Positions 34,013 through 45,825 of a stretch of 64,000 nt of DNA are shown here, piece after piece. The stretch lies in the NCBI GenBank assembly GCA_963709325.1, contig CAVPVV010000003.1, positions 2,046,001 through 2,110,000 of the forward strand, written 5' to 3'. The stretch comes from VFZN01 sp963709325 (GTDB lineage: Bacteria; Acidobacteriota; Vicinamibacteria; Vicinamibacterales; UBA2999). The notes beneath the pieces are model-generated. The model did not search any database. It was not told the origin of the DNA and worked only from the letters and a program-made list of their open reading frames with translations. Both the position numbers and the translations under genes were made by a program. Position 1 is the first letter of the stretch; the number at the start of each line of letters is the position of its first letter.

Positions 34013-36784
34013 ATGTCCCGACCCTCGCCCGATACCTGGCATTCCATCAGCCCCTGGCTCGATGAAGTGCTCGACCTGCCGCGCTCCGCCCGGACCTCGT
34101 GGCTGCAGCAGCTTCAGGGCCGCGATCCGCGCGCCGCCCAGGCGATCGCCGGCTGGCTGCTCGAGTACGACGTCATGGAAGCCGGCGCGTTCCTCGAGAA
34201 CCGGACGCCGCGGACGCCCGCGGTGTCGGCGCTCGCCGGGCTCGAAGTTGGTGCATATCGCCTGGTCGAGCCGATCGGCCAGGGCGGGATGGGCACTGTG
34301 TGGCTGGCCGAGCGCCGCGACGGCCAGTTCGATCAGCGCGTTGCCGTCAAGATGCTCAACGCGGCGTTGCTGGATAGCGCCGGTGGCGAGCGCTTCGCGC
34401 GAGAAGCAGGCATCCTCGCCCGGCTCACCCATCCGAGCATCTCGCGGCTGCTCGACGCCGGGATGTCGGCGATTGGCGCCCCCTATCTCGTCCTCGAGTA
34501 CGTGCAGGGCGCGCACATCGATCGCTACTGCGACGAGCGGCGCTTCGGCGTCAACGCACGCCTGCGCCTGTTCCTCGAGGTACTCGCGCCGGTCGCGCAC
34601 GCGCACGCCAACCTCGTCGTGCACCGCGACATCAAGCCAGCCAACGTGCTCGTCACCAGCGAAGGTCACGTCAAGCTGCTCGACTTCGGGATCGCGAAGC
34701 TGCTGCACGGCGCCGGCAACCCGACGAAATCCGGATCGCGCGACGGTGCGCTCACGCCGGCGTTCGCGGCACCGGAGCAGTTGACCGGCGCGCCGGTCAC
34801 TACCGCCACCGACGTCTACGCCCTTGGCGTTTTGCTCTATCAGCTCCTGACCGGCCATCACCCGTCGATTGCCGGCGAAGTCACCCCGGCGACGCTCGTC
34901 GAATCCGTCGTCCATCGCGATCCGTCCCGCGCATCCGAGGTGATTCTCACTCGAGACACCGCGCCGGCGGCAGCCACTGACATCGCGCGCGCCCGCTCGA
35001 CAACGCCCGAGCGACTCGCCCACCAGCTGGCCGGCGACATCGATACGATCCTCGCCAAGGCGTTGAAGAAGTCGCCGGCCGAGCGCTACGCCACCGTCGG
35101 CGCCTTCGAGGACGACATCCGTCGTTATCTGCGCCACCTGCCGATCGCGGCGCGACCCGATTCGGTCGGGTATCGGCTGCGAAAGTTCACGCGACGGCAC
35201 CTCGTTCCGGTCACGCTGGCGAGCGTTGCCGCGCTCGCGCTCGTCGCCGGCCTCGCCGGGACCCTCTCGCAGGCGCGTCGCGCGACCGCCCAGGCCGAGC
35301 GTGCGGATCGACAGGCGGCTGAAGTGACCGCACAGCGGGACTTCGCGAGGCGGCAGCTCGCTCGGGCCGAGGCCGTCAACGACCTGAATGCATTCCTGAT
35401 CGTGGACGCGGCACCGATGGGCGCGACGTTCACCGCGCGCGACCTGCTGGAGCGGGCGGCGCGGATCGTGGCGCGACAGGACGAGGATCCAGACGGCACG
35501 CGGACCGACTCGCTCATCTCGATCGGCGCGATCTACGACAACGTCGGCGAGACCGCACGCGCGACGCAATTGCTGCAGGAAGCGTACACTGCGGCCTCGT
35601 CGCAGCCGGACTCCACGTTGCGCGGACGGGCCGCCTGCGAACTGGGAAACAACATCGTCAAGACCGGCGACATCGCACGCGCGCGGCAGCTCATCGCCGA
35701 GGGACTCACGGCCATCCCGGATGGCCCCGAGTTCGCGCTGGCGCGAGCGCGGTGCCACATGGCCGGCGCCGGCGCGGAGAACTGGGCCGACGAAGGCGAG
35801 CGCGCGCTGGGGCACGCCAAGGCTGCGCGCGAAGCCGCGACCGCGGCCGGCGTGGTGTCCCCGCTGTTCTCGCTGAAGCTGTCGATGGAGCTCGCCGAAG
35901 CGACCCGAATGGCGAACCGATTCGTCGAAGCCAACGCCGCGTTCGCCGAGGCCTACGAGCAGCTCGTGTCGCTCGGCCGCGAGAGCACGGAACGGGCCGG
36001 CACGCTGCTCAACAACTGGGCGCTGGTGCTCGGCCGGCTGGGTCGCCCGCTCGAGGCCGAGAAGATGCTGCGCCGCTCGATCGCGATCAGCACCAGCGAC
36101 GGCTCGGATGCGCGTGTGGAGCCGATCTCATGGGCCAACCTGGCGTATTCACTGTTCGATCTCGGACGTTACGAAGAGGCGCGAGCGCTCGCCGAGCGGG
36201 CGATGGTGCGCGCCCGCGAGAAGGGCGATCCCGTCGTCGCGGATCAGGCGCAGCTCGTCGCCGGGCGCGCCAACGTTGCCGCCGGCCACGTCGATCGCGG
36301 TGAACAGTTGCTCGACGATGTGGACGCTCGGTTCAGGCGGATGTTCGCGCCGGGACATGCCGCGTTTGCGGCCGTAGCGATGGACCGCGTCCGTGTGGCG
36401 ATGGCGCGCGGCCAGCTCGAGCGTGCGGCCGAACTCGCGGATCACGCGGTCGCGCTCGTCGAGAGCGATCCGAAGTACCGCTCCAGTATCGTGCCGGCGC
36501 TAAGTCGCCGCGCCGAGGTGCTGATCGCGCTGAAGCGATTCAGCGCAGCCCGCGCGGATGCCGAGCGGCTCGTCGCGCTCACCCTCGAGGCTCGCCCCGG
36601 AGACGGCCCCTCGTCGAGCGTGGGACTAGCCTATCTCGCGCTCGGAGAAGCGCTCAACGGCGAGGAGCGGCGCCAGGAAGCCCGCGCTGCCCTCGAGCAG
36701 GCGCTCGCGAATCTGGAGGCAGCAGGGGGACCGGAATTCGCAGGAACGGTGCGGGCCCGCGAATTGTTGCGGGCCCGCCGCTGA
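34013..36784 (+). CDS. Ser/Thr protein kinase with C-terminal TPR-like region
   Basis: This 923-residue receptor kinase has an N-terminal helical extension (about 1-78), then a kinase domain with GQGGMG (89-94), the ATP lysine 113, HRDIKPAN (204-211), DFG (224-226) and AAPEQ ending the activation segment. A single transmembrane helix lies at about 398-417. After it comes a short heptad-like stretch rich in Ala, Arg and Gln, then roughly 500 residues of repeated helical pairs (for example AERAGTLLNNWALVLGRLGRPLEAEKML) that look like TPRs. It follows the sigma-factor gene and probably forms a signalling unit with it. Substrates are unknown. Confidence 0.92.
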   Translation: MSRPSPDTWHSISPWLDEVLDLPRSARTSWLQQLQGRDPRAAQAIAGWLLEYDVMEAGAFLENRTPRTPAVSALAGLEVGAYRLVEPIGQGGMGTVWLAERRDGQFDQRVAVKMLNAALLDSAGGERFAREAGILARLTHPSISRLLDAGMSAIGAPYLVLEYVQGAHIDRYCDERRFGVNARLRLFLEVLAPVAHAHANLVVHRDIKPANVLVTSEGHVKLLDFGIAKLLHGAGNPTKSGSRDGALTPAFAAPEQLTGAPVTTATDVYALGVLLYQLLTGHHPSIAGEVTPATLVESVVHRDPSRASEVILTRDTAPAAATDIARARSTTPERLAHQLAGDIDTILAKALKKSPAERYATVGAFEDDIRRYLRHLPIAARPDSVGYRLRKFTRRHLVPVTLASVAALALVAGLAGTLSQARRATAQAERADRQAAEVTAQRDFARRQLARAEAVNDLNAFLIVDAAPMGATFTARDLLERAARIVARQDEDPDGTRTDSLISIGAIYDNVGETARATQLLQEAYTAASSQPDSTLRGRAACELGNNIVKTGDIARARQLIAEGLTAIPDGPEFALARARCHMAGAGAENWADEGERALGHAKAAREAATAAGVVSPLFSLKLSMELAEATRMANRFVEANAAFAEAYEQLVSLGRESTERAGTLLNNWALVLGRLGRPLEAEKMLRRSIAISTSDGSDARVEPISWANLAYSLFDLGRYEEARALAERAMVRAREKGDPVVADQAQLVAGRANVAAGHVDRGEQLLDDVDARFRRMFAPGHAAFAAVAMDRVRVAMARGQLERAAELADHAVALVESDPKYRSSIVPALSRRAEVLIALKRFSAARADAERLVALTLEARPGDGPSSSVGLAYLALGEALNGEERRQEARAALEQALANLEAAGGPEFAGTVRARELLRARR

Positions 36785-36801
36785 CGCGATCGCCTGGCGG
36801 C

Positions 36802-36839
36802 TTTCTCCTCTCAATGTCGATCCCCCAATAGAGGAGAAA
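36802..36839 (+). promoter_or_regulatory. Hairpin that would mask the ribosome binding site of the OsmC gene
   Basis: TTTCTCCTCT at 36802-36811 is the exact complement of AGAGGAGAAA at 36830-36839, with an 18-base loop. The right arm contains the GAGGAG Shine-Dalgarno sequence, which ends 8 bases before the ATG at 36845. In the RNA the stem would hide the ribosome binding site. Regulation by temperature, protein or translation is inference. Confidence 0.5.
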
Positions 36840-36844
36840 TTCAG

Positions 36845-37432
36845 ATGTCACAGACTGCTATCCAGGAACCCAAAAAGGCCCGCGGCCCGCTGAACGGGGT
36901 CAACACGCCGAACCTCTTCGCCACCATCGATGTCGTCCGACAGAACCCGCCGCTGGCGAAGTTCCAGTTCCGGGCGACGAACCGCTGGGTGTCGGGGACG
37001 CACAGCCGCGGCACCGTCGAGACCTTCTATGGCGCCGGCAGCGAGCACTCGCACAAGCGGGTGTTCACGCTCGACGCCGATCACCCGGCGGTGCTCGTCG
37101 GCGACGACAACGCGCCGCTGCCCGTCGAGATCGTCCTCTACGGCCTCGCCGCCTGCATCGTCGGCGGCATCGCCAACGTCGCCGCGGCCCGCGGCGTCAA
37201 GCTGACCGAGGTCGAGGCCTCGGTCGAAGGCGACATGGACCTGCGCGGCATTCTCGGGCTGTCCACCGAGGTGCGCAACGGTTACGAGAAGATCCGCGCC
37301 ACCTTCACCATCAAGGGCGACGCGCCCGAGGAGAAGCTGCGCCAGATCGTCGAGCAGTCGAAGGCCCGCTCGGCGGTGTTCGACATCATCACCAACAAGG
37401 TGCCGGTGGAGATCGGCATCAACGTCGGGTAG
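36845..37432 (+). CDS. OsmC family protein
   Basis: This 195-residue member of the OsmC/Ohr fold has the central block PVEIVLYGLAACIVGGIANVAAARG, with Cys104 at the place of the peroxidatic cysteine. The end of the fold is ARSAVFDIITNKVPVEIGI, where many members carry a second cysteine; here it is absent. It may therefore not be a classical two-cysteine peroxidase. The usual role is reduction of organic hydroperoxides. The start is secure, with GAGGAG 8 bases upstream, and that site sits in a hairpin. The flavoprotein gene at 37437 begins 4 bases after the stop. Confidence 0.85.
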   Translation: MSQTAIQEPKKARGPLNGVNTPNLFATIDVVRQNPPLAKFQFRATNRWVSGTHSRGTVETFYGAGSEHSHKRVFTLDADHPAVLVGDDNAPLPVEIVLYGLAACIVGGIANVAAARGVKLTEVEASVEGDMDLRGILGLSTEVRNGYEKIRATFTIKGDAPEEKLRQIVEQSKARSAVFDIITNKVPVEIGINVG

Positions 37433-37436
37433 TCCG

Positions 37437-38772
37437 ATGTACCACGCCGATTGTGTCGTGATTGGCGCGGGCCAGGCTGGCCTGGCGATGAGCCGCTGCC
37501 TCACCGACCGCGGCGTGGGCCACGTCGTCCTCGAGCGGGGGGGCGTGGCCGAGCGGTGGCGGAGCGAGCGCTGGGCCTCCCTGCGCTTGCTCACCCCGAA
37601 CTGGCAGACTCGACTGCCTGGCTTCAGCTACGACGGCGCCGATCCCGACGGCTACATGACGATGCCGGAGGTGGTGGCGTTCTTCGAGCGTTATGCGGCG
37701 TCGTTTGCGGCGCCGGTGCACTCCGGAGTGGATGTGACACGCGTCACGCGTGACGAGCACGGCTGCTTCGAGATTGAAACATCGAAAGGTACGCTGGCGG
37801 GCGTCGAGTGTCGTCGTCGCGACGGGCTACTCGGATCTCCCCCACGTGCCGCGCCTGGCAGGCCGCGTGCCGACCGGCATCGCCCAGGTCGTACCCACTA
37901 CTTATCGGCGTCCCGAGGACTTGCGGCCCGGCGGCGTGCTCGTCGTCGGCGCCTCGGCGTCCGGCATTCAGATCGCCGACGAGCTGCACCGATCCGGCCG
38001 CGACGTGACGATCGCCGTCGGCCATCACACGCGGCTGCCGCGGATGTATCGCGGTCGCGACATTCTCTGGTGGCTGGATCGGATGGGCGTCTTCGACGAA
38101 GCGGCGGATCGCGTCTACAGCGTCGAGGTCTCGCGCGATCAGCCGTCGCTGCAGTTGATCGGCACTCCCGATCGCCGCACGCTCGACCTGCGAGGGCTGC
38201 GGGCCCGCGGCGTGCGCGTGGTCGGACGCCTGCTCGATATCGCGCGCTCGGTGGCAAGGTTCGACGACAACCTCGTGGCGACGACAGCTGCGGCGGACAT
38301 AAAGCTGGCGAGCCTGTTACGGCGCGTCGATGCGTTCATCAGCGCGAGCGGCATCAGCGCGCCGCCCGCCGACGAGTTCGAGCCCCACTGTCTCGGCTTC
38401 GCTGAGGCTGACACAGAGCTGGACCTGCGCAAGGCCGGAGTCTGCACGGTGGTGTGGGCGACCGGTTTCCGTCGCCACTATCCGTGGCTGCACGTGCCGG
38501 TGCTCGACGAGCGCGGCGAGATTCGGCACACGGGCGGCGTCACCCCGGTGTCCGGCCTCTACGTCATCGGCTTGCACTTCCTGCGCCGGCGCAATTCCAG
38601 CTTCATCGACGGAGTCGGTTCCGACGCCCGGGCCCTGAGCGCCCACTTGACGCAGTTCCTGCAACAGGGGACAGTCCCCATGACCTTTGTAAAGGGGGAC
38701 AGTCCCCTGATCCGGATCGACTCAGGGGACTGTCCCCCTTTGCAGGCGGTTCCCGTGGGGGCGGCGTCGTGA
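37437..38772 (+). CDS. FAD-dependent oxidoreductase (flavin monooxygenase-like), split by a frameshift
   Basis: The N-terminal part has the dinucleotide-binding CVVIGAGQAGLAMSRCL, then RWRSERWASLRLLTPNWQTRLPG and YMTMPEVVAFFERY, as in CzcO/FMO-type enzymes. Around 37800 the frame changes, and the protein resumes as SSVVVATGYSDLPHVP, then a second Rossmann motif VLVVGASASGIQIADEL and the C-terminal VVWATGFRRHYPWLHVPVLDERG. A one-base indel is enough. The last 30 or so residues (from about QQGTVPMTF) are encoded by the GGGGACAGTCCCC repeat and are not family sequence. The stop overlaps the next start (GTGA). The substrate is unknown. Confidence 0.82.
38667..38741. repeat. Palindromic GGGGACAGTCCCC repeat cluster (REP-like)
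   Basis: GGGGACAGTCCCC occurs at 38667-38679 and 38695-38707, with an inverted copy GGGGACTGTCCCC at 38725-38737. Bases 38691-38710 and 38722-38741 form a perfect 20-base inverted repeat around an 11-base loop. The cluster is read as the C-terminus of the upstream flavoprotein. A related cluster is at 58870-58945. Confidence 0.9.
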
Positions 38773-39938
38773 TTTCTGCAACAAAGATCAGCGGCGATTA
38801 CGACGTGGTGGTGATTGGCGCGAGGCCGGCGGGAGCTGGGACGGCTCGCCTCCTGGCACGGCAGGGACGGCGCGTCCTGATGGTTGACCGCGGCCAGTAC
38901 GGGAGCGACACGCTCTCCACGCACGCGCTGATGCGCGCCGGCGTGCTTCAGCTCGCGCGCTGGGGCGTCCTGCCGCGCGTGATTGCGGCCGGCACCCCAC
39001 CGGTCCGCTCCGCGACGTTCATCTACGCCGACGAGGAGATTCGCGTCCCGGTCAAATCTCGCGATGGCATCGACGCGTTGTACGCGCCGCGCCGCACGGT
39101 GCTGGACCGGCTGCTCGTCGATGCGGCCGGAGAGGCGGGCGTGCACGTGGCGTACGGAACGACTCTCGCCGATCTCATGCGCTCCGCCGATGGCCGGGTG
39201 AGCGGCGTCGTGCTGCACCAGGAATCCGGCGCCACCACCCAGGTCCGGGCACGTCTCGTCGTCGGCGCCGACGGGCGGCGCTCCGCCGTCGCGCGCCTCA
39301 TCGGCGCGGAGGTGACCAGGCAGGGACCGTCCGCCGCCGCCAACGTGTTCGGCTACTGGGCGGGTATCCCGGTCGAAGGCTATCGCTGGTACTACCGACC
39401 CGGCCTCAGCGCCGGTGCGATCCCGACCAACGACGGACACACCTGCATCTTCGCCTCGGTACCTGCGGCGCAGTTTGGCACGGTCTTCCGTCACGACCTC
39501 GAGGCCGGCTACCGGAGAGTCATCGCTGAGCTCGCTCCGGATCTCGCCGCGCCGATTCGGGCTGCGACGCTCGCCGCGCCGCTCAAGGGCGCACCAGGGC
39601 AACCGGGGTTCTTCCGGCGATCCGCGGGCCCTGGCTGGGTGCTGGTCGGCGACGCGGGCTACTTCAAGGATCCGCTGACCGCCCACGGCATCACGGACGC
39701 GCTCATGGACGCGGAGTACCTGGCTCGAGCGATCGCCGAGGATTCGGACGCGGCGCTGTTAGGCTATGTTGAGGATCGCGATCGGCGCGCGGCGCAGCTG
39801 TTCGACATCACCGACCGCATCGCGTCGTTCGCCTGGACGCTCGACGAGGCCCGGGTGCTGCACAAGCAGCTCGCAAAGGCCATGGCTGACGAGGTAACGG
39901 GCCTCATCACCTTGACTCGAGAGGCGACGCCGGTATGA
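38769..39938 (+). CDS. FAD-dependent oxidoreductase, geranylgeranyl reductase/halogenase-like
   Basis: This protein is 389 residues from the GTG at 38769, which overlaps the preceding stop. It begins with YDVVVIGARPAGAGTARLLARQG, the Rossmann FAD site. VLVGDAGYFKDPLTAHGITDALMDAEYLARAI is the GD motif of group A flavin monooxygenases and geranylgeranyl-reductase-like proteins. A middle block RLVVGADGRRSAVARLIGA is the DG motif that binds FAD/NADPH. It could hydroxylate or reduce a lipid-like or aromatic substrate. The MaoC-like gene follows with an ATGA overlap, so the two are probably translated together. Confidence 0.88.
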   Translation: MISATKISGDYDVVVIGARPAGAGTARLLARQGRRVLMVDRGQYGSDTLSTHALMRAGVLQLARWGVLPRVIAAGTPPVRSATFIYADEEIRVPVKSRDGIDALYAPRRTVLDRLLVDAAGEAGVHVAYGTTLADLMRSADGRVSGVVLHQESGATTQVRARLVVGADGRRSAVARLIGAEVTRQGPSAAANVFGYWAGIPVEGYRWYYRPGLSAGAIPTNDGHTCIFASVPAAQFGTVFRHDLEAGYRRVIAELAPDLAAPIRAATLAAPLKGAPGQPGFFRRSAGPGWVLVGDAGYFKDPLTAHGITDALMDAEYLARAIAEDSDAALLGYVEDRDRRAAQLFDITDRIASFAWTLDEARVLHKQLAKAMADEVTGLITLTREATPV

Positions 39939-40342
39939 CAGTCGCGGTTGGACAGACGGCAACCCGGCAGCTGACGCTGACCGCGGAGCACGTCCGCAAG
40001 TATTCCGAGATCTCAGGTGACTACAACCCGCTGCATTACGACGAGTCGTTCGCCGCCGCGACCCGCTTCGGCCGGCTGGTCGTGCAGGGCGGCCTTACGA
40101 CCGGTCTGCTCCACGCGCTGGTCGCCACCGATCTCCCGGGACCGGGCTCGGTGTTCCTGAGTCAGAACTGGAAGTTCACGGCGCCGGTCTTCATCGGCGA
40201 CACGATCACCGCGCACGCCGAGGTGCTGAGCGTCCACCCCAGCAAACCGGTGACGCACCTGGCAGTCAAGGTCACGCGCCAGGACGGCGAGACCGTGCTC
40301 GAGGGCGAGGCGTGGTGCTACCGGTTCCGAAGCGAAAAGTGA
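39935..40342 (+). CDS. MaoC-like hot-dog hydratase
   Basis: This 135-residue single hot-dog protein carries the R-specific hydratase motif SGDYNPLHYDE, with catalytic Asp29 and His34. VVQGGLTTGLLHALV follows. It should add water to an enoyl-CoA or dehydrate a 3-hydroxyacyl-CoA as a dimer. It overlaps the flavoprotein gene by four bases. Its last residues (FRSEK) and stop lie in a GAAGCGA-type repeat, and the same RSEK-stop ending occurs in the lipoprotein at 47619-48449. Confidence 0.88.
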   Translation: MTVAVGQTATRQLTLTAEHVRKYSEISGDYNPLHYDESFAAATRFGRLVVQGGLTTGLLHALVATDLPGPGSVFLSQNWKFTAPVFIGDTITAHAEVLSVHPSKPVTHLAVKVTRQDGETVLEGEAWCYRFRSEK

Positions 40343-40367
40343 GAAGCTCAGCTTCCACTCCTCACTT
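40331..40367. repeat. GAAGTGA-family repeat forming a hairpin between convergent genes
   Basis: AAGTGAG (40337-40343) pairs with CTCACTT (40361-40367), and inside it GAAGC pairs with GCTTC. The sequence supplies the last codons and stop of the hydratase gene on one strand and of the MFS gene on the other. It may act as a bidirectional terminator. Confidence 0.6.
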
Positions 40368-41589
40368 CGTGCCGTAGTTCGGGCGTCGTGGCGCCGAGCC
40401 ACGCAGTACACAGCAGGCATCCGATTCCGCCCGACACCACCGAGATCGGCGCCCCCACCCAGTTCGCGACGACGCCGGCTTCGAGCTCGCCGAGTTGCGG
40501 GCCGCCCTGGAAGAACAGCATGTTGACCCCGGTCATGCGCCCGCGGAGGTGGTCCGGTGTCTCGAGTTGCCTGATGACGTTGCGGATCACCATGCTCACC
40601 GTATCGGTCGCGCCGGTCAGCGCGAGGCAACCGAAGGTGACCCAGAACGATCGCGACAGGCCGAAGACCACCGTGGCCAGCCCGTACCCGCCGACCGCCC
40701 ACAACAGCACCTGTCCTCGCCGGCGAATACGCGGCATCGCCGCCACCATCGCCAGGCTGGTCACGACCGCGCCCGCTGCCGGCGCCGCGTACAGCCAGCC
40801 GTAGCCGCGCGCCCCGACGTGCAGGATGTCCTGAGCGAAGATCGGCAGCAGCGCCGTCGCCGACGAGAAGAACGTCGCGAAGAAGTCGAGGAGCATCGTC
40901 GAGCGGATCAGCGGCGCACGGAACACGAACCGCAGTCCCTCGAGCGCGGCCCGGAGCGACACGTCGTTCTGCGTGCCATCAATCGGCTCGCGCTTCGGCA
41001 GGTCACGCATCATCAACAGTGCGACCACGACCGCCCCGAACGACACCGCATTGGCAACGTAGACCCATGCGACGCCGCCGATGGCAATCGCGATACCGCC
41101 GATCGACGGCCCCGCCACCGACGCGACCTGGAACATGATCGTGTTGAGCGTGATCGCGTTCGGCAGGTGCTCGCGCGGCACGAGCGACGGGAGGAGCGCG
41201 TTGCGGGCCGGCATGTCGAACGCGCCGACCGCGGCGCCTAGCGCGGCCAGCAGGTAGATCGGCCACACCACCGTGACACCGCGCCAGGCCAGCACCGCCA
41301 GCGTCAGCGCGACCCCGACCGACGCGAGCTGGGTCCCGAGCATGAGCCTTCGCCGATCCCAGGCATCGGCGAGCACGCCGCTCAACATCGAGAACAGCAC
41401 GATCGGCACGACCTTCACGAGGCCGACCATCCCAAGGGCAAGACCCTTGTTGCCGGGCACGAGCAGCGACACGTGCCACAGCAAGCCCGCGTTCTGCATC
41501 ATCGATCCGGTGAACGAGAGCAGCAGGCCGATCCAGAGAAGGCGGAAGTTGCGGTGGCGAAGAGCGACGACGGACGCGGGCAGACTCAT
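40348..41589 (-). CDS. MFS transporter, EntS/MFS_3-like exporter
   Basis: From the ATG at 41589 (MSLPASVVALRHRNFRLLWIG) the protein has 413 residues and about twelve helices. Conserved blocks are GVLADAWDRRRLMLGTQ between helices 2 and 3, LVPREHLPNAITLNTIMFQVASVAGPSIGG, and IRNVIRQLETPDHLRGRMTGV, all typical of the MFS_3 enterobactin-exporter-like group. It is convergent with the hydratase gene, and the stop codons are 5 bases apart. The C-terminal HEVRSGS is encoded by the shared repeat. It is probably an exporter; the substrate is not visible. Confidence 0.88.
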   Translation of the reverse strand: MSLPASVVALRHRNFRLLWIGLLLSFTGSMMQNAGLLWHVSLLVPGNKGLALGMVGLVKVVPIVLFSMLSGVLADAWDRRRLMLGTQLASVGVALTLAVLAWRGVTVVWPIYLLAALGAAVGAFDMPARNALLPSLVPREHLPNAITLNTIMFQVASVAGPSIGGIAIAIGGVAWVYVANAVSFGAVVVALLMMRDLPKREPIDGTQNDVSLRAALEGLRFVFRAPLIRSTMLLDFFATFFSSATALLPIFAQDILHVGARGYGWLYAAPAAGAVVTSLAMVAAMPRIRRRGQVLLWAVGGYGLATVVFGLSRSFWVTFGCLALTGATDTVSMVIRNVIRQLETPDHLRGRMTGVNMLFFQGGPQLGELEAGVVANWVGAPISVVSGGIGCLLCTAWLGATTPELRHEVRSGS

Positions 41590-41660
41590 CAGGGAGCGGC
41601 GCGAGGGGGCGGCGGAGACTATTGTCGCCCAAAGCACCGCTTCCTACCTGATTGCACCCC

Positions 41661-43157
41661 TCACTTCTCGGTTTTCACCTCCGACACGATCTGCGGAATC
41701 AGGGTGCCGTAGACGTCCGTCAGCCGCATATCGCGGCCGTTGAAGCGGTAGGTCAGCTTCTTGTGCTCCAGTCCCAGCAGGTTGAGCATCGTCGCGTGCA
41801 GATCGTGGTAGGAAATCGGCTGCTCCATCGCCTTGTAGCCGAAGTCGTCACTCGCCCCGATGACCTGGCCGCCCTGGATTCCCGCTCCTGCCATGAGCAC
41901 GGTCTGGGTGCCGGGGTTGTGGTCGCGCCCGACTCCGCGCTGCGAGATGGGCATCCGGCCGAACTCGGAGTGGAGAATCACCAGCGTCGAATCGAGAAGT
42001 CCGCGGGCTTTCAGATCGACCAGCAGGCCGGCAATCGGCTTGTCCACTTCCGCGGCGTGCTGGGTGTGGTTCGACTTCACGTCACCGTGCGCGTCCCAGG
42101 TGTCCACGTTCTGGTTGCCGACGCCGCCCGAGAACACCTGGACGAAGCGGACGCCGCGCTCCACCAGCCGGCGCGCCATCAGGCACTGCCGGCCGAAGGG
42201 CTCCGTGGCCTTCTCGTCGAGGCCGTACAGCTTCTTCGTCGGTTCCGACTCACTGGCCACGTCGACCGCGTCCGGCGCGCAGCCCTGCATGCGGTAGGCG
42301 AGCTCGTACGACGAGATGCGCGCGGCCAGCTCGGTGTTGCCGGGATACTTCTGCATGTCGAGCTCGTTCAGCTTGGCCAGCGCGTCGAGGCGCATGCGCT
42401 GATCCTCGGGTGACACGCCAGCCGGCGGCTTGAGATCGACGATCGGGTCGCCGCTCGAGCGGAACAGCGTCCCCTGGTAGGCGGCCGGCATGTAGCCGGC
42501 GCTCCAGTCGTTCGGGCCGCCGAGCGGACCGCCGCGCGCATCGGTCATCACGACGTAGGCAGGCAGGCTGGAGGACTCCGAGCCGAGCCCGTAAGTGACC
42601 CAGGAGCCGACGCTCGGGAAGCCGAGATTGATCTGCCCGGTCTGCATCTCGTAGGTGCCCTGCACGTGATCGTTCGAACGCCCGTACACCGAGCGCAGGA
42701 ACGCGAAGTCGTCCACGTGCTGGCTGAGGAACGGGAAGATCTCCGACACCTCGACGCCGCTCTGACCGTAGCGCTTGAAGCTGAAAGGGCTCGGCATCAG
42801 CGGCCCGGGCGAGCCCTGACGGACGATGACGTCGCCCTTGACCTTGTCGTCGATCGGCTGGCCGGCGTACTTCGTCAGCGCCGGTTTCGGGTCGAACGTG
42901 TCCATCTGGCTCCAGCCGCCGCCCATGAACAGGGAGATGACAGCGGTCGCGCGCGGCTTGAAGTGGGGCGCTTTCGGCGCGTACGGATTGACGCCGGTGG
43001 TTGGCGTGGAGCAGGCATCGCCGGGGGGCGCCGACGCGGCCGCCAGCAGTCCTTCGCGTTCCAGGAGCCAGGCGAGCGCGACACCGCTGATGCCTCCACC
43101 CGATCGGAAGAGGAACTCACGCCGATCCCAGAAATACCGGTTGCAGCGGTGGGACAC
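41661..43157 (-). CDS. DUF1501 domain protein (Tat-exported, sulfatase-like fold)
   Basis: This 498-residue protein starts MSHRCNRYFWDRREFLFRSGGGISGVALA, a long twin-arginine signal. Conserved DUF1501 blocks are PRATAVISLFMGGGWSQMDTFDPKP, DDFAFLRSVYGRSNDHVQGTYEMQTG, FVQVFSGGVGNQNVDTWDAHGDV and LHSEFGRMPISQRGVGRDHNPGTQ. The metal-binding-like His/Asp pattern relates it to alkaline-phosphatase-superfamily proteins. It is almost always paired with a PSD1 cytochrome-domain protein, here 3 bases upstream in the same direction. In Planctomycetes the pair is thought to act on sulfated or complex polysaccharide. The stop sits in GAGAAGTGAG followed by GGGTGCA, a recurrent stop context in this window. 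Confidence 0.9.
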   Translation of the reverse strand: MSHRCNRYFWDRREFLFRSGGGISGVALAWLLEREGLLAAASAPPGDACSTPTTGVNPYAPKAPHFKPRATAVISLFMGGGWSQMDTFDPKPALTKYAGQPIDDKVKGDVIVRQGSPGPLMPSPFSFKRYGQSGVEVSEIFPFLSQHVDDFAFLRSVYGRSNDHVQGTYEMQTGQINLGFPSVGSWVTYGLGSESSSLPAYVVMTDARGGPLGGPNDWSAGYMPAAYQGTLFRSSGDPIVDLKPPAGVSPEDQRMRLDALAKLNELDMQKYPGNTELAARISSYELAYRMQGCAPDAVDVASESEPTKKLYGLDEKATEPFGRQCLMARRLVERGVRFVQVFSGGVGNQNVDTWDAHGDVKSNHTQHAAEVDKPIAGLLVDLKARGLLDSTLVILHSEFGRMPISQRGVGRDHNPGTQTVLMAGAGIQGGQVIGASDDFGYKAMEQPISYHDLHATMLNLLGLEHKKLTYRFNGRDMRLTDVYGTLIPQIVSEVKTEK

Positions 43158-43160
43158 GGA

Positions 43161-45812
<2,652 letters not shown>

Positions 45813-45825
45813 GAGAGCTCCCTGT

